64,000 bases of DNA from JAPWJZ01 sp965279315 (lineage in GTDB: Bacteria > Pseudomonadota > Alphaproteobacteria > Micavibrionales > UBA2020), in contig OZ257145.1 in assembly GCA_965279315.1 (NCBI GenBank), positions 1,364,001-1,428,000 on the forward strand. Reading direction: 5' to 3'. Below, in pieces: positions 60,701-64,000 of this stretch. The position numbers were made by a program, and so were the translations under genes. Below the pieces are notes generated by a model. It did not search any database. It was not told the DNA's origin and was given only the letters and a program-made list of their open reading frames with translations. The first letter of the stretch is position 1, and every line of letters begins with the position of its first letter.

Positions 60701-63029
60701 GATCGGCGGCGACGGCAACGACACCTACATCGTCGATAACGCCCTCGACTTCATCTCCGAAATTGGCGGCGAAGGTACCGACACCGTGCGCAACAGCGCA
60801 AGCTTTGACATGAGCGCGCAGGCGGCAGGCGAAGTCGAGATCATGGTCATGTCGGGCACACTGAACATCAACGGCACCGGCAACGCGCTTGGCAACACCA
60901 TGACGGGCAATACCGGCAACAACATCATCGACGGCAGCGTGGGCGAAGACACCCTGTTCGGTCTTGCGGGCGACGATTACCTGATCGGCGGCGACGACCA
61001 GGACACCATGGACGGCGGCATCGGCAACGATACGATGGCGGGCAACCTGGGCGATGATGTCTATATCATCTCCTCGGCCACCAAGACGATTCTCGAGGCG
61101 TTTGGCGAGGGCATCGATGAAGTGCGGTCCAGCCTGACCCATACGCTCGCCGCAAACGTCGAGAACCTGACATTGACCGGCGGATCACCCATCAATGGTT
61201 TCGGCAACACGCTCGACAACGTCCTGAAGGGCAATGCCGCCGTGAACACTCTGGATGGCGGCATCGGCGCGGATACCATGCTGGCCGGCATTGGCAATGA
61301 TGTTTATATCGTCGACAACGCGGCGGATATCGTCAGCGAAAACGTAAACGAAGGGGTGGACCTTGTGCTGTCCTCGGTCACTTACGATATGGGGGTAGCG
61401 ACTATTGGCGAAGTCGATAACCTGACACTGACGGGCGTCCTCGCCATCAACGGCACAGGCAATAATTTCGACAATACCATCACGGGCAACATTGCAGCCA
61501 ACACGATGGCGGGCGGCATGGGGAACGACTCGTTCTTTGTGCAAAGCCTTGCGGACGTCATCATCGAAGCTGCGGGCGAAGGCGGCGACACCGTTTATGC
61601 TGCCTTGAGCTGGGCGCTGGATAACATACAGGAGGTGGAGAATATTATCTTGCTCGGCACAGCAAACATCAACGCCACCGGAAACGACCTTAATAACTAT
61701 CTTGGCGGCAACATTGGCAAAAACGTGCTGAACGGCGGGCTGGGCGACGACACTTACAACATCGGGGCCTCAGCCACTAATGACACGATCGTGGTCGATA
61801 CTGGCGGCACCGACACTGTGATCGTGGGCGCAAGTTATTCTATAGCCAACCGCGCGGACCTGGAGAACATCAGTCTGGCGGGCACTGGCGCATTCAACGC
61901 GGTGGGTAATGCGAACGTCAATGTTCTCATCGGAAACGAAGGCAAGAACACGCTCAATGGCGGCATCGGCGCGGACACCATGATTGGCGGCAAAGGCGAC
62001 GATGTCTTTTACGTCGATAATGTCGGCGATGTTGCGTTGGATGCCCTGTTGCCCAGCATCCCGCCCGGTGGCAAGGATACTGTTATTTCAAGCGTCTCAT
62101 ACGCCCTTATGGATCAAGACATTGACAACCTGACCCTGACAAACGTTGCGACTGCGCTGAACGGCACGGGCAATGACCTTGCGAACATCATCAAGGGAAA
62201 CTCGTTTAACAACGTGTTGATCGGCGGTCTTGGTGGGGACACGATGGATGGCGGTGCGGGCAATGACAGTTATTATCTTGACAGCGCCGGCGACGTCATC
62301 AAGGACGCAAGCGGCATCGACACCGTCTATTCGTCGCTCGGCCTTTATACGCTGGGCACCGGCCTTGAAAACCTGACCCTGATCGGCCTTAACCCGATCA
62401 ACGGCACGGGCAATACCGGCAACAATACCATCATCGGCAACTCCAACAACAACATCATCGATGGCGGATCCGGCAGTGACGTGATGATTGGCGGCGGATC
62501 CGACAACATGACGGGCGACACCTATTTCGTTGATCGAATTACGGATGTTGTGATTGGCGATAGCGGCCTCGACACGATCAAGAGCACGGTCACATTCTCG
62601 CTGATGGCAGCGCCCGATGTTGAAAACCTGACCTTGCTGGGGACGGCGGGGCTGAATGGCACGGGCAACGCGCTTGATAACTCGCTGATCGGCAATTCCG
62701 GCGCGAACACGCTGATGGGCGGCGACGGAAACGATTACATCAGCGGCGGCGCGGGCAAGGATATCCTTTATGGCGGCAACGGCGCGGATACCTTCTTCTT
62801 CGAGGGGGCGACGGCGTTCAAGGCGGTCGACAATATCATGGATTACCAGCTGGGCATCGATCACATCTTCTTCGATGCGATCATTGATCCTCTACTTCAG
62901 GTGAGCGAAGACTTCATCGAGTTCCGCACCGTCGCCGGCAGCAGCAACCTGCAGGTCTGGCTCGATTACGATGGACAGGGCGAAGCATATCAGCCGCAGA
63001 TGATCGCGCTACTGATTAACCCTACGTAA
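57747..63029 (+). CDS. giant RTX-type calcium-binding repeat protein
   Basis: A 1760-residue acidic protein built almost wholly of repeats. I count 18 modules, each with a nonapeptide segment (GGLGNDTY-like, GGxGxD), a VDN..DV..E..GEG..DTV strand, and an ENLTLTG..NGTGN..N.LTGN segment. The last 120 residues (GGNGADTFFFEG, DNIMDYQLGIDHIFFD) resemble the C-terminal RTX domain recognised by type I secretion. There is no N-terminal signal and no catalytic domain, so a secreted adhesin, surface-layer or matrix protein is likely. Type I secretion genes are not in the window. AAAGGGG precedes the ATG. Confidence 0.92.
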   Translation: MALVQGTGANDGPDNPDMIGTNGPDTIDGLSGNDWIQTLGGNDTLIGGTGSDALWSGTGADTMTGGTGAMTGDLQGNDTYHIDNVGDVIIEYAAQGIDRIHAYISYDMTTGLSVNVENMRLVGFATGINAIGNDLNNTLEGNREQNTLAGGLGDDTYIIYNEADASKKDIIIENAGEGSDTYSVNFTFALGSSALSIENITLTGTKLINATGNEVDNVLTGNIAKNTLTGGLGNDTYVIQDATDVIKENAGEGNDTVVIKDKSYSIATQLNLENITLTGTATSTATGNTGANILNGNAGSNTLDGLGGADTMTGYKGNDVYIVDNIGDIVAEGGTDGSGLDEVRASVTYSLVVDIENLTLTGSANINGTGTNLANTMTGNAGLNTLIGGLGDDYYYVQNVGDVISEITGEGIDRAFTTSNFNMDTNADQVEILTLLGTLSINGTGNALDNTINGNTGVNVIFGRGGEDTIYGNGGNDILYGEGETDTIFGDAGNDTILGGDGDDFTIEGNAGNDVLNGGNGNDGLVGGAGIDTFIGGLGDDAFNVTEANEKITEYIGEGVDTVITNLKSFTLAPVTATQELENLGLYGTAVIGIGNEIGNSISGWSNNNTLFGMAGNDILSDTLGGNDTLDGGSGVDAMTGGVGNDTYFVDNSLDVVNENLLEGTADVIYSSVSYDMSVSAPGEIEYLTLTGSAITGIGNDNGNTLTGNSQVNTLIGGLGADGYIVDNMSDVIIELAGDSVADILAGRGGDTIFSSVTYVLAADGANYEIEGLTLTGTTNINGTGNAGANTLTGNSGANILTGGLGDDWYVVNDLDDVNKDTFVELIGGGSDGLLASISVTLKTASTVYDIENVTLVKDAGNINATGNALQNTLIGSDGSNTLDGSTGADFLQGGLGNDTYILDEAADFVTETLPGGIDTIFANFTYNLTTDVTFVENLTLYGNLVIDGTGNTDNNTIIGNVAANTLWGLDGLDTLDGGGDADVLIGGDGNDTYIVDNALDFISEIGGEGTDTVRNSASFDMSAQAAGEVEIMVMSGTLNINGTGNALGNTMTGNTGNNIIDGSVGEDTLFGLAGDDYLIGGDDQDTMDGGIGNDTMAGNLGDDVYIISSATKTILEAFGEGIDEVRSSLTHTLAANVENLTLTGGSPINGFGNTLDNVLKGNAAVNTLDGGIGADTMLAGIGNDVYIVDNAADIVSENVNEGVDLVLSSVTYDMGVATIGEVDNLTLTGVLAINGTGNNFDNTITGNIAANTMAGGMGNDSFFVQSLADVIIEAAGEGGDTVYAALSWALDNIQEVENIILLGTANINATGNDLNNYLGGNIGKNVLNGGLGDDTYNIGASATNDTIVVDTGGTDTVIVGASYSIANRADLENISLAGTGAFNAVGNANVNVLIGNEGKNTLNGGIGADTMIGGKGDDVFYVDNVGDVALDALLPSIPPGGKDTVISSVSYALMDQDIDNLTLTNVATALNGTGNDLANIIKGNSFNNVLIGGLGGDTMDGGAGNDSYYLDSAGDVIKDASGIDTVYSSLGLYTLGTGLENLTLIGLNPINGTGNTGNNTIIGNSNNNIIDGGSGSDVMIGGGSDNMTGDTYFVDRITDVVIGDSGLDTIKSTVTFSLMAAPDVENLTLLGTAGLNGTGNALDNSLIGNSGANTLMGGDGNDYISGGAGKDILYGGNGADTFFFEGATAFKAVDNIMDYQLGIDHIFFDAIIDPLLQVSEDFIEFRTVAGSSNLQVWLDYDGQGEAYQPQMIALLINPT

Positions 63030-63036
63030 GGGGTTA

Positions 63037-64000
63037 TCAGGGCGCGGGCGGTTTTGCGGCGGGGGCTGCCGGCTTTGGCGGTGCCAGCACTTTTTTCACG
63101 TGCTGCGCCATCATCAGTTCCTCGTCGGTCTTGATGACATACACCTTCACCGTGCTGTCCGCCGCGTGGATGGCGGGTTTGTTGCCGTCATTGGCAATCA
63201 TGTTTGTTTTTACGCCCAGATGCGCCAGCTGTGACAGGATTTTGTCGCGAATAACGCCTGAATTCTCGCCGATGCCGCCCGTGAACACGATGGCATCAAC
63301 GCCGCCAAGGTCAACGGTCAGCGACGCGGCCTGACGCGCGGCATACAGGCAGAACAGGTCGATTGCCTCCTTTGCCTCCGGCTTGTCGCTGGCCAGCAGC
63401 GTGCGGACATCTTCGGTGATGCCCGATACGCCCTTCAGCCCCGATTGTTTCTGGAAGATGTCGGATAGGCTCTTCGCCGTCTCGCCCTGTTCCAGCAGGT
63501 ACAATAAAATACCGGGGTCGGTTGCGCCTGCGCGCGTGCCCATCATCAACCCGTCGACGGGCGTGAAGCCCATGGTGGTCGCGACGCTCTTGCCGTCCTT
63601 CATCGCCATCATGCTGGCGCCATTGCCCAGGTGAGCCACGATCACGCGACCCTTGGCGGTTTTTGCGTCGGCGACGTCGGGCAGTTTCGATGCGATATAT
63701 TCGTATGACAGGCCGTGAAACCCGTAGCGGATAATGCCGTCATCCGTCAGCTTGCGCGGAATGGCATACATCTGGTTCAGCTTCGCCTGCGTGCGATGGA
63801 ACGCGGTGTCGAACGACGCCACCTGCGGCAGGTCGGGGTATTGGTCCGCAATCAGCTTGATGCCCTTCAGGTTATGCGGCTGGTGCAACGGCGCAAGCGG
63901 CGCGAGCTTTTCCAAATCGGCGAAAACCTTCGCGTCGATCTTCTGCGGCGCGGCGTAATCCTTGCCGCCATGCACGACGCGGTGGCCGACGGATGTCACG
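63037..64000 (-). CDS. ackA: acetate kinase (partial, N-terminus outside window)
   Basis: The visible 321 residues are acetate kinase without its first 70 or so. VGHRVVHGGKDY, DTAFHRT, YGFHGLSYEY, VAHLGNGASMMA, and GITEDVRTLL are all family stretches, and FTGGIGENSGVIR is the C-terminal signature. It makes acetyl phosphate from acetate and ATP, or the reverse. The last 15 residues are a Pro/Ala/Lys-rich extension not seen in the usual enzyme. The gene is convergent with the RTX gene, 7 bases apart, with no clear terminator between. Confidence 0.95.
   Translation of the reverse strand, partial: VTSVGHRVVHGGKDYAAPQKIDAKVFADLEKLAPLAPLHQPHNLKGIKLIADQYPDLPQVASFDTAFHRTQAKLNQMYAIPRKLTDDGIIRYGFHGLSYEYIASKLPDVADAKTAKGRVIVAHLGNGASMMAMKDGKSVATTMGFTPVDGLMMGTRAGATDPGILLYLLEQGETAKSLSDIFQKQSGLKGVSGITEDVRTLLASDKPEAKEAIDLFCLYAARQAASLTVDLGGVDAIVFTGGIGENSGVIRDKILSQLAHLGVKTNMIANDGNKPAIHAADSTVKVYVIKTDEELMMAQHVKKVLAPPKPAAPAAKPPAP

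Noticed and set aside
59784..61142. Leftward open frame inside the RTX gene
   Set aside because: Arises from the repeat's periodic codon use on the opposite strand; other short leftward frames appear in the same repeats.
57747..63029. Repeated DNA that could suggest a CRISPR or satellite array
   Set aside because: Repeats are in frame, divergent in sequence and encode RTX modules; no constant direct repeat with spacers.

Overview
The window reads as a chromosomal segment of a Gram-negative, GC-rich alphaproteobacterium; the order cannot be settled from the sequence alone. Support comes from an RND/NodT efflux system, a FadL porin, DUF6356 and DinB-like proteins of alphaproteobacterial type, and a perfect match to the EcfG general-stress promoter (GGAAC-N17-CGTT) at 44984-45009. 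Genes are tightly packed with many ATGA overlaps. I saw no rRNA, tRNA, CRISPR array, insertion sequence or prophage. Both window edges cut genes: an RND transporter at the left and acetate kinase at the right.

Layout. 1-2278: tail of an RND pump, its NodT outer-membrane lipoprotein and a DinB-like protein. 2220-7752: sulfur amino acid block with an Rrf2 regulator, DUF6356, an FAD protein, serine acetyltransferase, cystathionine beta-synthase and a gamma-family transsulfuration enzyme. 7749-14574: sugar block with glucokinase, a threonine-dehydratase-like enzyme, a frameshifted trehalase, a GH13 alpha-glucosidase and a divergent GH13/GlgE-like protein. 14571-21374: purine catabolism with an adenine-deaminase-type enzyme, xanthine dehydrogenase XdhA/XdhB, XdhC and a cysteine desulfurase that probably sulfurates the molybdenum cofactor.

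21477-31675: a colinear nine-gene membrane/polyamine operon (SPFH-SHOCT, two DUF4178 proteins, a 46-aa peptide, DUF350, a membrane-fused spermidine-synthase-like protein, a Tat-exported FAD oxidoreductase, a multi-pass membrane protein and AdoMet decarboxylase), translationally coupled to a copper P-type ATPase. This is the best candidate for an incompletely described system. 32052-43848: M3 peptidase, an unannotated 59-aa ORF behind a shared bidirectional terminator, alpha/beta hydrolase, FadL, a membrane-anchored Nudix-like protein, a HAD protein, a two-domain M16 peptidase and an SbmA-type ABC transporter.

43845-52536: signalling and oddities. Two single-domain response regulators lie divergent from a soluble histidine kinase with an EcfG promoter. 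They are followed by a divergent PurA paralogue paired with a VWA protein, two tandem SGNH hydrolases with apparently leaderless promoters, and a hybrid kinase/OmpR-type regulator pair. 52743-57512: a small cluster of methyltransferase-like protein, stand-alone adenylation enzyme, sulfotransferase and alpha-oxoamine synthase, which looks like an unassigned small-molecule or lipid pathway. 57747-63029: a 1760-aa RTX-type repeat protein. 63037-end: acetate kinase.
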